In this document: piece by piece, positions 14,916 to 24,445 of the stretch
Layout of the letters: every line of letters starts with the position of its first letter
How positions within the stretch are numbered: the first letter of the stretch is position 1
Assembly: GCA_028722515.1 (NCBI GenBank)
Contig: JAQYGS010000035.1
Coordinates: 1-50,022, forward strand
Length of the DNA stretch: 50,022 bases
Direction: 5' to 3'
From: Clostridia bacterium
GTDB lineage: Bacteria; Bacillota; Clostridia; Lachnospirales; Lachnospiraceae
Notes under the pieces: generated by a model
Seen by the model: the letters and a program-made list of their open reading frames with translations, nothing else
Told to the model about the DNA's origin: nothing
Databases searched by the model: none
Position numbers and translations under genes: made by a program

Positions 14916-17759
14916 ATGGCTTTAGATACATCGAAGAAAAATTTCATAAGGATCAGAGGAGCCAATGTAAACAATCTTAAGAACTTAAGTGTAGATATTC
15001 CAAGAGATAAGTTTGTAGTATTTACAGGGCTCAGCGGTTCCGGGAAATCTTCTCTGGCCTTTGATACTATTTATGCAGAGGGACAGAGGCGGTATATGGA
15101 GTCTTTGTCCTCTTACGCCAGACAGTTCCTTGGACAGATGGATAAACCGGATGTGGAGAGTATAGAAGGCCTTCCTCCTGCTATCTCCATTGATCAGAAA
15201 TCAACCAACAGGAATCCACGCTCCACGGTTGGAACAGTTACGGAGATTTATGATTATTTCAGATTACTGTATGCCCGGGTGGGTATCCCCCACTGTCCCA
15301 AATGTGGACGGGAAATTAAGAAACAGACAGTTGATCAGATGGTAGATACGATCATGTCTTTTCCGGAGCGCACCAAGATTCAGCTCCTTGCTCCTGTAGT
15401 CAGAGGACGTAAGGGAACCCATGCCAAAGTTCTGGAACAGGCCAGAAAGAGCGGCTATGTCCGAGTCCAGATAGACGGCATTATGTATGAACTTGCGGAA
15501 GAAATAAGTCTGGACAAGAACCTGAAACATAATATTGAGATCGTGGTGGACCGTCTGATGGTGAAACCGGGGATTGAGAAAAGACTGGCAGATTCCATAG
15601 AGACTGTTCTGGAGCTTGCGGACGGACTTCTCATGGTAGATACCATGGATGGGAATATCCATAATTTCAGCCAGAGTTTTTCTTGCCCGGACTGTGGTAT
15701 AAGCATTGATGAAATTGAACCCAGGAGTTTCTCGTTCAACAATCCCTTTGGAGCCTGCCCGGACTGTCTTGGGCTGGGATATAAGATGGAATTTGACATT
15801 GATCTGATGATTCCGGATAAGTCTTTAAGTATTAATCAGGGAGCTATTGCAGTAACAGGATGGCAGTCATGTACCACCCAGGGAAGTTTCTCCAGGGCAA
15901 TATTGGATGCTCTGGCAAAAGAGTATGAATTCAGCCTTGATACTCCTTTTGAAGATTATCCGGAGAGGATTCAGGATATTCTTATCAATGGAACCGGGGA
16001 ACATTGTGTAAAGGTACATTACAGGAGCCAGAGAGGGGAAAGTGTGTATGATATAGCTTTTCCCGGATTGATCAAGAATGTGGAACAGAGATACAGGGAA
16101 ACCGGTTCAGATTCTATGAAACAGGAATATGAATCTTTTATGAGGATCACCCCCTGCAAGACCTGTAAGGGCCAGCGTCTGAAAAAAGAATCTCTGGCGG
16201 TTACTGTGGCAGATAAGAATATATACGAAGTTACCAGTCTTTCCATAGAGAAACTGAAGAAATTTCTGGAGGAAATGAAGCTGACAGACCAGCAGTTGCT
16301 CATCGGGAAACAGATCTTAAAGGAGATTCGGTCAAGAGTCAGCTTCCTTTCTGATGTGGGATTGGATTATCTTTCTCTTGGACGGGCTACTTCCACACTT
16401 TCGGGAGGAGAAGCCCAGCGTATCCGTCTGGCCACCCAGATTGGGTCCGGCTTGGTGGGAGTGGCTTATATTCTGGATGAGCCAAGCATTGGCCTTCACC
16501 AGAGAGACAATGACAGACTGTTAAATTCTCTGATGAAGCTTCGTGATCTGGGCAACACTCTGATCGTGGTGGAACATGATGAGGATACTATGCGTGCCGC
16601 AGACTGTGTGGTGGATATCGGACCTGGTGCTGGCGAACATGGAGGAGAACTGGTGGCTATAGGTACAGCAGAGGATCTGATGAAAAATGAAAAATCCATT
16701 ACAGGAGCCTATCTGAGCGGAAGACTGAAGATTCCTGTTCCTTCCACGCGAAGGAAGCCAACGGGATTTCTAACAATTAAGGGTGCAGCCGAGAATAATC
16801 TGAAGAACATAGATGTGGAGATTCCGTTAGGAGTTATGACCTGTATTACCGGTGTTTCCGGCTCTGGCAAAAGTTCTCTGATCAATGAGATCCTTTATAA
16901 GGCCCTTGCAAGAGACCTGAATCATGCAAGGATCATACCGGGAAAACACAAAGAAATACTGGGAGAAGAGCAGCTGGACAAGGTGATCAATATTGATCAG
17001 TCACCTATCGGACGCACACCACGTTCCAACCCGGCTACCTATACAGGTGTTTTTGACCAGATCAGAGATCTTTTTGCTTCTACGGCAGATGCCCGGGCAA
17101 AAGGTTATAAGAAAGGACGTTTCAGCTTTAATGTAAAGGGAGGAAGATGTGAGGCCTGCAGCGGAGATGGTATCATTAAGATTGAGATGCAGTTCCTGCC
17201 GGATGTTTATGTTCCCTGTGAGGTATGCAAAGGCAAGCGGTATAATCGTGAGACACTGGATGTGAAATATAAGGGAAAGAGTATATATGATGTATTGAAT
17301 ATGACAGTGGAAGAGGCACTTCCGTTTTTTGAAAATATTCCATCCATCCGAAGAAAAATAGAGACTCTTAATGATGTGGGCCTGTCATACATCCGCCTGG
17401 GGCAGCCCTCCACAGAACTTTCCGGAGGGGAGGCACAGAGAATTAAGCTTGCTACAGAATTAAGTAAAAGAAGTACGGGAAGAACCATATATATTCTGGA
17501 TGAGCCAACAACAGGACTTCATTTTGCAGATGTTCATAAGCTGGTGGAAATTCTGAAGCGTCTGTCCGAAGGCGGAAACAGTGTGGTAGTCATCGAGCAT
17601 AATCTGGATGTGATCAAAACGGCGGACTATATTATAGACATAGGACCTGAAGGCGGAGACAGAGGAGGCAGGGTTATTGCCCGGGGAACTCCTGAAGAAG
17701 TGGCACAGTCTCCCGTTTCCTATACGGGAAAATATATCAAAAAGTACCTGGAAAAATAA
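14916..17759 (+). CDS. uvrA: Excinuclease ABC subunit A
   Basis: A protein of 947 residues, standard length. It has two ABC ATPase modules: Walker [10 protein letters not shown] (38-46) with [19 protein letters not shown] and [13 protein letters not shown], and a second GVSGSGKSS with [15 protein letters not shown] and [13 protein letters not shown]. Zinc-binding Cys pairs are CPKC, CPDC...CPDC and CEAC...CEVC. UvrA2 with UvrB scans DNA for bulky lesions in nucleotide excision repair. ATG 14916 is preceded by AGGAGG and AGGAG. It is transcribed from its own promoter carrying a LexA-like box, so SOS induction is likely. uvrB is not in the window. Confidence 0.98.
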   Translation: MALDTSKKNFIRIRGANVNNLKNLSVDIPRDKFVVFTGLSGSGKSSLAFDTIYAEGQRRYMESLSSYARQFLGQMDKPDVESIEGLPPAISIDQKSTNRNPRSTVGTVTEIYDYFRLLYARVGIPHCPKCGREIKKQTVDQMVDTIMSFPERTKIQLLAPVVRGRKGTHAKVLEQARKSGYVRVQIDGIMYELAEEISLDKNLKHNIEIVVDRLMVKPGIEKRLADSIETVLELADGLLMVDTMDGNIHNFSQSFSCPDCGISIDEIEPRSFSFNNPFGACPDCLGLGYKMEFDIDLMIPDKSLSINQGAIAVTGWQSCTTQGSFSRAILDALAKEYEFSLDTPFEDYPERIQDILINGTGEHCVKVHYRSQRGESVYDIAFPGLIKNVEQRYRETGSDSMKQEYESFMRITPCKTCKGQRLKKESLAVTVADKNIYEVTSLSIEKLKKFLEEMKLTDQQLLIGKQILKEIRSRVSFLSDVGLDYLSLGRATSTLSGGEAQRIRLATQIGSGLVGVAYILDEPSIGLHQRDNDRLLNSLMKLRDLGNTLIVVEHDEDTMRAADCVVDIGPGAGEHGGELVAIGTAEDLMKNEKSITGAYLSGRLKIPVPSTRRKPTGFLTIKGAAENNLKNIDVEIPLGVMTCITGVSGSGKSSLINEILYKALARDLNHARIIPGKHKEILGEEQLDKVINIDQSPIGRTPRSNPATYTGVFDQIRDLFASTADARAKGYKKGRFSFNVKGGRCEACSGDGIIKIEMQFLPDVYVPCEVCKGKRYNRETLDVKYKGKSIYDVLNMTVEEALPFFENIPSIRRKIETLNDVGLSYIRLGQPSTELSGGEAQRIKLATELSKRSTGRTIYILDEPTTGLHFADVHKLVEILKRLSEGGNSVVVIEHNLDVIKTADYIIDIGPEGGDRGGRVIARGTPEEVAQSPVSYTGKYIKKYLEK

Positions 17760-17801
17760 AATAAGAAGGATACGGGTCTTTCCTTTTCGCAGGAAGTTGT
17801 A

Positions 17802-17807
17802 TATAAT
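17802..17807 (+). promoter_or_regulatory. Possible -10 element for the mreB homologue
   Basis: A perfect TATAAT with only a weak TTTCCT 17 bases upstream (17779-17784). It lies 85 bases before the chosen start. Confidence 0.35.
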
Positions 17808-17892
17808 AAAAGGCAGTGCAGGTGAAGAATTCCGTCCGGAGTGATTCTTTCCTGTTGTAAAGGAACTATAGATGAGCAGAAAGGGGATTCTC

Positions 17893-18882
17893 ATGCCTGC
17901 AAGTGATATCGGAATCGATCTGGGTACAAGAAACAGTCTGGTATATTCCACAGGGAAGGGACTTGTTTTAAATGAACCCTCCATAGTGGTTTATGATAAA
18001 AATACGGAGAAGATCAGGGCAATCGGTGAAGAAGCCCGACAGATGGAGGGACATCTTACATCAGATATGGAGATCATCCGTCCCATCAGACAGGGAGTGA
18101 TCGTGGATTATTCGGTGTTGGAGAAGATGCTGAAGTATTTCATTTCCAGAGCAATGGGAAGAAGGGCTTTCCGCAAACCAAGGATCAGTATCTGCGTACC
18201 CAGTGGGATTACGGAAGTGGAAAGAAAAGCAGTGGAAGAAGTAACCTATCAGGCAGGCGCCAGAGAGGTATTTATGGTTGAGGAGCCCATTGCTGCCGCT
18301 ATCGGAGCAGGCGTGGATATTACCAAACCTTTTGGGAATCTGATCGTTGATATCGGAGCCGGAACCACAGATGTTGCCGTGATTTCCCTGGCGGGTGTTG
18401 TAGTTTCCAGTTCTGTAAAAATTGCTGGTGATGTGTTTGACCAGGAGATCATTAATTATGTGAGAAAGAATCATGGCCTTTTTATCGGACGTGACCTGGC
18501 TGAGAAGATTAAAATTCAGATAGGAACTGCATGTGAGGAAGCCAATCCCCGGACTATGGAGGTTAAAGGAAGAAATATCATTACCGGTCTGCCCAAAGTT
18601 GCTGCACTGACTTCGGAGGAAATCCGTTCAGCACTTAAGGAAGCCACAGGAAAAATTGTGGAAACGGTTCATGGCGTGCTGGAGAAAACACCGCCTGAGC
18701 TGGCAGCGGATATTGTAGACAGAGGAATCGTTCTCACCGGAGGGGGAGCCATGCTTCATGGGATGGATACATTGATTGAGAAGAGAACAGGAGTAAGCAC
18801 TCTGACTGTCCAGAATGCTATGGGTGTTGTTGCCATAGGCACAGGAAAATATGCAGAAATAATCACAAGATTTAACGGATAA
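17893..18882 (+). CDS. mreB: MreB/Mbl-type bacterial actin
   Basis: A protein of 330 residues. Two starts have good ribosome binding sites (17872 and 17893); 17893 (MPASDIGIDLGT) gives the short N-terminus of Mbl-type proteins. Phosphate-1 DIGIDLGTRNSLVYS, connector PSGITEVERKAVEE, phosphate-2 LIVDIGAGTTDVAVISL and adenosine LTGGGAMLHGMD motifs are all present, so ATP binding is intact. MreB filaments under the membrane guide the elongation peptidoglycan machinery. Neither mreC nor mreD follows, which argues for an Mbl/MreBH-type extra copy rather than the mreBCD gene; the paralogue cannot be settled from sequence alone. Confidence 0.9.
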   Translation: MPASDIGIDLGTRNSLVYSTGKGLVLNEPSIVVYDKNTEKIRAIGEEARQMEGHLTSDMEIIRPIRQGVIVDYSVLEKMLKYFISRAMGRRAFRKPRISICVPSGITEVERKAVEEVTYQAGAREVFMVEEPIAAAIGAGVDITKPFGNLIVDIGAGTTDVAVISLAGVVVSSSVKIAGDVFDQEIINYVRKNHGLFIGRDLAEKIKIQIGTACEEANPRTMEVKGRNIITGLPKVAALTSEEIRSALKEATGKIVETVHGVLEKTPPELAADIVDRGIVLTGGGAMLHGMDTLIEKRTGVSTLTVQNAMGVVAIGTGKYAEIITRFNG

Positions 18883-18888
18883 AGCTGG

Positions 18889-18920
18889 AGGTACTGCTAG
18901 GATGCAGTGCCTTTTTATTG
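18889..18920 (+). terminator. Rho-independent terminator after the mreB homologue
   Basis: AGGTACTGC and GCAGTGCCT pair over nine bases (one G-U) around a TAGGAT loop, followed by TTTTTATT. Confidence 0.8.
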
Positions 18921-18951
18921 TATTTTTGGTTATAAAGACGGGGAGGTACCA

Positions 18952-21204
18952 ATGAGGGAAACTGTTACAGGATATATTGACCATATTATTTTCAGAAATG
19001 AAGACAACGGATATACGGTCATGGTATTAAAAAATGCAAAAAAAGAGCAGGAAATTACATGTGTGGGAAATTTTCCCGTCATCAGTCAGGGCATTACCAT
19101 TGAGGCATCGGGCACATATATCCACCATCCTGTGTATGGAAAACAGTTCCAGATAGACTCTTTTGTGGAAAAAATGCAGGAGGATACAGATGCAATGGAA
19201 CGGTATCTGGGCTCCGGGGCTATCAAGGGGGTTGGCCCGGCTCTCGCCGCAAGAATTGTCCGCCATTTTGGGGAAGATACTCTGCGTATTGTAGAAGATG
19301 AGCCTGAGAGGCTGGCAGAGGTAAAAGGAATCAGTGAAAAGAAGGCAAGAGAGATCGCTGTACAGATAACAGAGAAAGCGGATATGCGTAAGGCTATGAT
19401 TTTTTTGCAGAAATATGGCATCTCTCTGAATCTTGGAGTAAAGATATACCAGAAATACAAAGATTCTGTTTATACAGTTCTGCAGGAAAATCCCTATAAA
19501 CTTGCTGAGGATATTTCCGGTGTGGGTTTTAAGATCGCTGATGAAATTGCTTCACGAATAGGAATACATACAGATTCAGACTACAGAATCCGCAGCGGGA
19601 TGTTGTATACTTTGCAGCAGGCAGCAGGAGAAGGACATACATATCTTCCCAAGGACCAGCTTTTTTTCAGATGCGCACAGCTTCTGGACATTGATGAATC
19701 CTATCTGGAAAAACACCTGATGGATATGGCCATAGAGAGAAAACTGGTTCTGAAGGAAAAAGAAGGAGAAACCATTGTTTATCCCGGCCGGTATTACAAT
19801 CTTGAACTCAATACTGCAAGAATGCTTTGTGAGCTGAATATATTATGTCCTCAGGATGAAAAGCTGGTGGAGAAAAGGATTGCTGTCATTGAAAAGGAAA
19901 CAGGAATCACTCTTGATCCATTGCAGAAAAAAGCAGTAACCCAGGCAGCCGGCCATGGATTATTTATTCTCACCGGAGGCCCAGGCACAGGAAAAACAAC
20001 CATTATAAATGCGATTATTCGCTTTTTTGAGGATGAGGGAGCTGAGCTTATGCTTGCTGCTCCTACCGGCCGTGCTGCCAAACGTATGACAGAGACCACA
20101 GGATATGAGGCACAGACAATCCACAGGATGCTGGAGCTGAACGGAGCGCCTGAAGATGAACAGGAAGGGCAGAATATAAGATTTGAAAGAAATGCACAGA
20201 ACCCTCTGGAGGCAGATGTGATCATAATAGATGAAATGTCTATGGTAGATATTAATCTTATGCATTCCCTGCTTCTTGCCATTACGGCAGGTACACGTCT
20301 GATCCTTGTAGGTGATGAAAATCAGCTTCCCAGTGTAGGGCCGGGGAATGTGCTGAGAGACATTATACATAGCGGATGCTTTCCTGTTGTGGAACTTACC
20401 CATATTTTCCGCCAGGCTTCAGAAAGCGATATTGTTGTGAATGCCCATAAGATCAACCGGGGAGAACAGGTAGAGATTACAAATAAAAGCAGGGATTTCT
20501 TTTTCCTGAAAAGATATGATGCGGATATGATCATCCGTGTGGTCATTGCACTTATTCAGGAAAAGCTTCCACGTTATGTGGGAGCAAAGCCAGGCGAGAT
20601 CCAGGTGCTGACTCCGATGAGAAAAGGCCTGCTTGGAGTGGAGCGTCTCAACAGGATTCTTCAGAGATATTTAAATCCTCCGGATGCCTCAAAAAAAGAG
20701 AAAACTGTGGGAGATCACTTTTTCCGTGAGGGAGACAAGGTAATGCAGGTGAAAAACAATTATCAGCTGGAATGGGAAATCAGAGGCAAATATGGAATAG
20801 TGACAGAGAAGGGCATGGGAGTTTTTAACGGGGATACAGGAATCCTGAAGGAAATCAATGAATTTGCCGAAACCGCTGAAATTGAGTTTGAAGACGGGCG
20901 TTTCGCATTTTATTCTTTTAAACAGCTTGAAGAACTGGAACTTGCATATGCTGTCACGATCCATAAATCACAGGGATCTGAGTATCCTGCAGTTATTCTT
21001 CCCCTTCTTTCCGGACCCAAGATGCTTCTTAACAGGAACCTTCTCTATACAGCTGTGACAAGAGCACGTAAATGTGTTACAGTAGTAGGAAGTGAAGAGA
21101 CATTTGCGGATATGATCCGCAATGACAGACAGCAGAAACGTTACAGCGGGCTGGATGAAAGAATCAGAGAGCTTGCTGAAACTATGAAGAAAGGAGAAAT
21201 TTGA
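18952..21204 (+). CDS. recD2: RecD2-type 5'-3' DNA helicase
   Basis: A protein of 750 residues. ATG 18952 follows GGGGAGG; the longer frame begins inside the upstream terminator. An N-terminal OB-like region (TVTGYIDHIIFRNEDNGYTV) and helix-hairpin-helix repeats (GSGAIKGVGPALAARIV, DISGVGFKIADEIA) mark RecD2 rather than the RecBCD subunit. Helicase motifs follow: Walker A GGPGTGKTT (342-350), DEMSM, GDENQLPSVGPG, and the C-terminal VTIHKSQGSEYP and LLYTAVTRAR. It unwinds DNA 5' to 3' and acts in recombination and repair independently of RecBC. comF starts on its stop codon. Confidence 0.95.
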   Translation: MRETVTGYIDHIIFRNEDNGYTVMVLKNAKKEQEITCVGNFPVISQGITIEASGTYIHHPVYGKQFQIDSFVEKMQEDTDAMERYLGSGAIKGVGPALAARIVRHFGEDTLRIVEDEPERLAEVKGISEKKAREIAVQITEKADMRKAMIFLQKYGISLNLGVKIYQKYKDSVYTVLQENPYKLAEDISGVGFKIADEIASRIGIHTDSDYRIRSGMLYTLQQAAGEGHTYLPKDQLFFRCAQLLDIDESYLEKHLMDMAIERKLVLKEKEGETIVYPGRYYNLELNTARMLCELNILCPQDEKLVEKRIAVIEKETGITLDPLQKKAVTQAAGHGLFILTGGPGTGKTTIINAIIRFFEDEGAELMLAAPTGRAAKRMTETTGYEAQTIHRMLELNGAPEDEQEGQNIRFERNAQNPLEADVIIIDEMSMVDINLMHSLLLAITAGTRLILVGDENQLPSVGPGNVLRDIIHSGCFPVVELTHIFRQASESDIVVNAHKINRGEQVEITNKSRDFFFLKRYDADMIIRVVIALIQEKLPRYVGAKPGEIQVLTPMRKGLLGVERLNRILQRYLNPPDASKKEKTVGDHFFREGDKVMQVKNNYQLEWEIRGKYGIVTEKGMGVFNGDTGILKEINEFAETAEIEFEDGRFAFYSFKQLEELELAYAVTIHKSQGSEYPAVILPLLSGPKMLLNRNLLYTAVTRARKCVTVVGSEETFADMIRNDRQQKRYSGLDERIRELAETMKKGEI

Positions 21205-21905
21205 ACCGGATTCTGAATAATGTTTTAAATATTTTATATCCCAGATGCTGCCCCATCTGCCACAGAATATTGAAGGATCAGAACAGGATGATCTGTCCGG
21301 AATGTGAAAAAAGGATTCATCCTGTGGGCCAGCCAAGATGTTATAAGTGCGGCAAACCGGTACAGAAAGGAGAATATTGTCCGGACTGCCAGCACCATCC
21401 CCACCTGTTTGAACAGGGCCGGGGAATATTTGTTTATAATGATCTGATGCGCCGTTCTCTGATTAGGTATAAATATTATGGATGCAGGGAATATGGGGAT
21501 TTTTATGCAAGATCTATGTATATTTTTGCAAAAAAAGAAATTGAAATATGGAAGCCGGATCTGATCGTTCCCGTGCCTTTGCACAGATCTAAGCTTAGAA
21601 TGCGTGGATTCAACCAGGCTGCTGATCTGGCAGTGAAACTGTCACAATATACCGGAATTCCCGCAGACACTTCACTGGTAGAAAAAATCAGAAAAACAAA
21701 ATCCCAGAAAAAACTGTCCGCCTATGAAAGAAGAAAAAATCTGGAAGAGGCATTTCGGGTAAAAAGATCACTGCCAGGGTTTACTATTCTGGTCATTGAT
21801 GATGTATACACAACAGGAAGTACTATAGATGCCATGGCGGCTTGCCTTAGAAAAAAAGGAGCAGACAAAATCTTTTTTCTTACCGTTTGTATTGGAAGGA
21901 TATAA
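21201..21905 (+). CDS. comF: ComF family phosphoribosyltransferase-like protein
   Basis: A protein of 234 residues starting at TTG 21201, which overlaps the recD2 stop (TTGA); AAAGGAG lies inside the end of recD2. Zinc-ribbon Cys pairs CCPIC...CPEC and CYKC...CPDC occupy the first 65 residues. The type I phosphoribosyltransferase fold has DLIVPVPLHRSKLRMRGFNQA and the PRPP loop VIDDVYTTGST (from residue 198). ComF proteins help internalised single-stranded DNA enter the cytosol during transformation and interact with DNA-processing factors. Coupling to recD2 supports a DNA-uptake/recombination role. Confidence 0.92.
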   Translation: MNRILNNVLNILYPRCCPICHRILKDQNRMICPECEKRIHPVGQPRCYKCGKPVQKGEYCPDCQHHPHLFEQGRGIFVYNDLMRRSLIRYKYYGCREYGDFYARSMYIFAKKEIEIWKPDLIVPVPLHRSKLRMRGFNQAADLAVKLSQYTGIPADTSLVEKIRKTKSQKKLSAYERRKNLEEAFRVKRSLPGFTILVIDDVYTTGSTIDAMAACLRKKGADKIFFLTVCIGRI

Positions 21906-21915
21906 GAAAAAACAC

Positions 21916-21944
21916 TTTTCATCAATAACGATATATGATACAAT
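21916..21944 (+). promoter_or_regulatory. Candidate promoter of the membrane protein/cdaA operon
   Basis: TTTTCA (21916-21921), a 17-base spacer and TACAAT (21939-21944), 52 bases before the next start codon. Confidence 0.45.
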
Positions 21945-21995
21945 TAATCTGTATGATTATATGGAAAACTGTATAGAGAGAATAAGGAGTTATCT

Positions 21996-22430
21996 ATGTT
22001 AAATGAAGAAAAAATAAAAGTCATGAATAAACTCGCCATGTATGAGAAAGGTGAGGGCAGGAAATATCTTCCTGTGAGCAAATATTACAGAAGCGATTAT
22101 ATCGGGCTTGCAATGATCAAGAACTTTTTCCTGGTGACCATAGGATACGTTCTTGCACTGGCGGGTGTGGGGGCATATTTTGGCAATTATCTGATGGAGA
22201 ATATCCATAAAATGGATCTGGTCACGCTTGGAATTGATATTCTGATCGGATATCTGGCAGTCCTTGTTGTTTTTTCTGTTCTGACCTATATACAGTATTC
22301 CATAAAGTACCGCCGTGCGAAGAAGAGTGTGAAGCTATATTATGAAGAACTTACGAAGCTTAACAGAATATATTCACGCGAAGAAAAAAAATCCATGTCC
22401 AGAGGAGTATCAGGAGGGTATAAGAAATGA
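21996..22430 (+). CDS. Two-helix membrane protein of unknown function
   Basis: A protein of 144 residues. The cytosolic N-terminus (KLAMYEKGEGRKYLPVSKYYRSDY) is followed by two membrane helices (about residues 43-66 and 77-100) and a basic C-terminal helix (YRRAKKSVKLYYEELTKLNR). AAGGAG lies 6-7 bases before ATG. It starts the cdaA transcript and overlaps the next gene by 4 bases, so the two proteins may work together. No family is recognised. Confidence 0.75.
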   Translation: MLNEEKIKVMNKLAMYEKGEGRKYLPVSKYYRSDYIGLAMIKNFFLVTIGYVLALAGVGAYFGNYLMENIHKMDLVTLGIDILIGYLAVLVVFSVLTYIQYSIKYRRAKKSVKLYYEELTKLNRIYSREEKKSMSRGVSGGYKK

Positions 22431-23524
22431 CAGCATTACTTGAATTAAAACAGAAAATAAAGAATATATACGGGCAGTATGAGATTTATATCCTTCCTGT
22501 ATTTCGTTTCATTCTGGCATTTGTCTATCTTCAGTGGATCAATATGAATATGGGATATATGTCCCAGCTGAACAGCATTTATCTTGTTCTTATTATTTCA
22601 CTGATCTGCTGCATTTTGCCATCCAATGTACTTATTTTTGCAGGATTTGTCTTTATGGTAGGACATTGTTATGCTCTTGGCATTGAAGTAGCCGGGTTTA
22701 TGCTGGTTCTCATAATTTTTATGATGATTTTATTTTTAAGATTCAGTGCAGGAACCAATGTTGTTCTGGTGTTCACTCCTCTTTCCTTTGGAGTGGGAGC
22801 TCCGGTACTTCTTCCAATCGGCAGCGGGCTTCTTTCCAGTGCGGTTTCTGCTCTTCCTGCAGGCTGTGGTACGATTCTATATTATTTTATCCGGTTTTTA
22901 CGTGTGCAGCGCCAGATTCTTGAGAATCCGGATGTGGCTGTTATGGACAAGCTGAAACTTCTGACTGATGGAATCGTACAGAACTGGGGAATGTGGATCA
23001 ATGTTGTAGCATTCATCGCCGTAATTCTTCTGGTTAATCTGATCCGGACGCGGTCTTTTGATTATGCATGGAGAATAGCTATTGTTGTTGGAGGCGCTGC
23101 CTATATTCTTGTGGTTCTTGCCGGCGGCTTCTGCTTTGATGTTACCATCAGAATGATACCTCTGATCATTTATACAGTAGTTTCTGTCATCATATGCCTG
23201 ATTCTGGAACTCTTCGTTTTCGGCGGAGATTATACACGAACAGAAAGACTGGAATATGAGGATGATGAGTATTACTATTATGTAAAAGCAGTACCCAAGG
23301 CATCAGTTGCCACATCTGAAAGGAGCATTAAGAAGATTAATGCGGAACCTGTACCAGAGGAAAGAAAAACTCAGGATGACGTGGCTCCTTATGCAAACCC
23401 CATTTTTCACGAAAATGCAAAACCTGTCAAACAACAGGAAGAAGCTTCGCAGGCTTTTAAGAAAGCCGATATGAATGATGTTGATTTTGAAAAAAAACTG
23501 GAAGAGTCCTTAAAAGATCTGTAA
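22427..23524 (+). CDS. Polytopic membrane protein with acidic cytosolic tail
   Basis: A protein of 365 residues. ATG 22427 overlaps the upstream stop (ATGA); AGGAGG lies inside the upstream gene. About eight hydrophobic segments span residues 20-265, including a glycine/proline-rich pair (FGVGAPVLLPIGSGLLSSAVSALPAG). A hydrophilic tail of about 100 residues with EYEDDEYYYYVKA and a predicted helix FEKKLEESLKDL follows. I do not recognise a family. It lies just upstream of cdaA, so a link to c-di-AMP or cell-wall homeostasis is possible but only inferred from position. Confidence 0.75.
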   Translation: MTALLELKQKIKNIYGQYEIYILPVFRFILAFVYLQWINMNMGYMSQLNSIYLVLIISLICCILPSNVLIFAGFVFMVGHCYALGIEVAGFMLVLIIFMMILFLRFSAGTNVVLVFTPLSFGVGAPVLLPIGSGLLSSAVSALPAGCGTILYYFIRFLRVQRQILENPDVAVMDKLKLLTDGIVQNWGMWINVVAFIAVILLVNLIRTRSFDYAWRIAIVVGGAAYILVVLAGGFCFDVTIRMIPLIIYTVVSVIICLILELFVFGGDYTRTERLEYEDDEYYYYVKAVPKASVATSERSIKKINAEPVPEERKTQDDVAPYANPIFHENAKPVKQQEEASQAFKKADMNDVDFEKKLEESLKDL

Positions 23525-23554
23525 TCTTTTGGGCTCGGAGGAAAGGAGAACATT

Positions 23555-24445
23555 ATGCAGGATATTACGGGAAGAATGCTGGAACTTTTACCTAATATAT
23601 CATTCCCGAGAATCGGCATTATAGACATTATACAGATTGCACTGATTGCATTTTTTGTATATCAGTTTATGGTGTGGATCAAATATACGCATGCCTATAC
23701 ACTTCTGAAAGGCATACTGGTGGTTCTCCTGTTTATATTTATTGCCTATATCTTTAAGATGAATACCATTTTGTGGATCTTTTCCAATCTGGCAAGTACA
23801 CTGATCGTTGGAGTTATCGTCATATTTCAGCCGGAACTGCGTAAAGTCCTGGAACAGCTTGGACAGAAAAAAATCATGTCTGCCTTGTTTCCTTTTGACG
23901 CAGGCAAGGAGGTAAAGGAGAGATTCACGGATAAGACCATCAGTGAGCTGATAAAGGCCTGTTTTGATATGGGAGAGGTGAAGACAGGAGCCCTTATTGT
24001 GATCGAACAGGATGAGATGCTGAACGATTATATCCGTACGGGAATCAATCTGGATGCAATTCTTACCAGCCAGCTTCTGATCAATATTTTTGAACATAAC
24101 ACACCTCTTCATGATGGGGCAGTTATAGTGAGAGGAAACAGGATCGTAGCAGCAACATGTTATCTTCCCTTATCAGATAATATGGAGCTGAGCAAGCAGC
24201 TGGGAACCCGTCACCGGGCAGGGGTTGGAATCAGTGAACAGACGGATTCTGTAACCATTATTGTTTCGGAGGAAACAGGCCAGGTATCTGTTGCCCAGAG
24301 AGGAAAGCTGATCAGAGGAGTAAACAGTGCCAAACTCCGTGAGATTCTTATCAGGGCGCAGAATAAGCAGGTGGTAGATAACAGCAAACTTCGATATTTA
24401 CTGAAAGGAAGAATGAAGCATGAAGAAGAGAAAACTGACAGATAA
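23555..24445 (+). CDS. cdaA: Membrane diadenylate cyclase CdaA
   Basis: A protein of 296 residues. Three N-terminal membrane helices (about residues 20-95) precede the DAC domain with the two signature motifs DGA (187-189, in HDGAVIVRG) and RHR (219-221, in LGTRHRAGVGISE). It condenses two ATP into cyclic di-AMP, which controls potassium and osmolyte transport and wall homeostasis. AAAGGAGA lies 6 bases before ATG. It overlaps cdaR by 26 bases, the conserved cdaA-cdaR arrangement; glmM, often third in this operon, is absent here. Confidence 0.96.
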   Translation: MQDITGRMLELLPNISFPRIGIIDIIQIALIAFFVYQFMVWIKYTHAYTLLKGILVVLLFIFIAYIFKMNTILWIFSNLASTLIVGVIVIFQPELRKVLEQLGQKKIMSALFPFDAGKEVKERFTDKTISELIKACFDMGEVKTGALIVIEQDEMLNDYIRTGINLDAILTSQLLINIFEHNTPLHDGAVIVRGNRIVAATCYLPLSDNMELSKQLGTRHRAGVGISEQTDSVTIIVSEETGQVSVAQRGKLIRGVNSAKLREILIRAQNKQVVDNSKLRYLLKGRMKHEEEKTDR

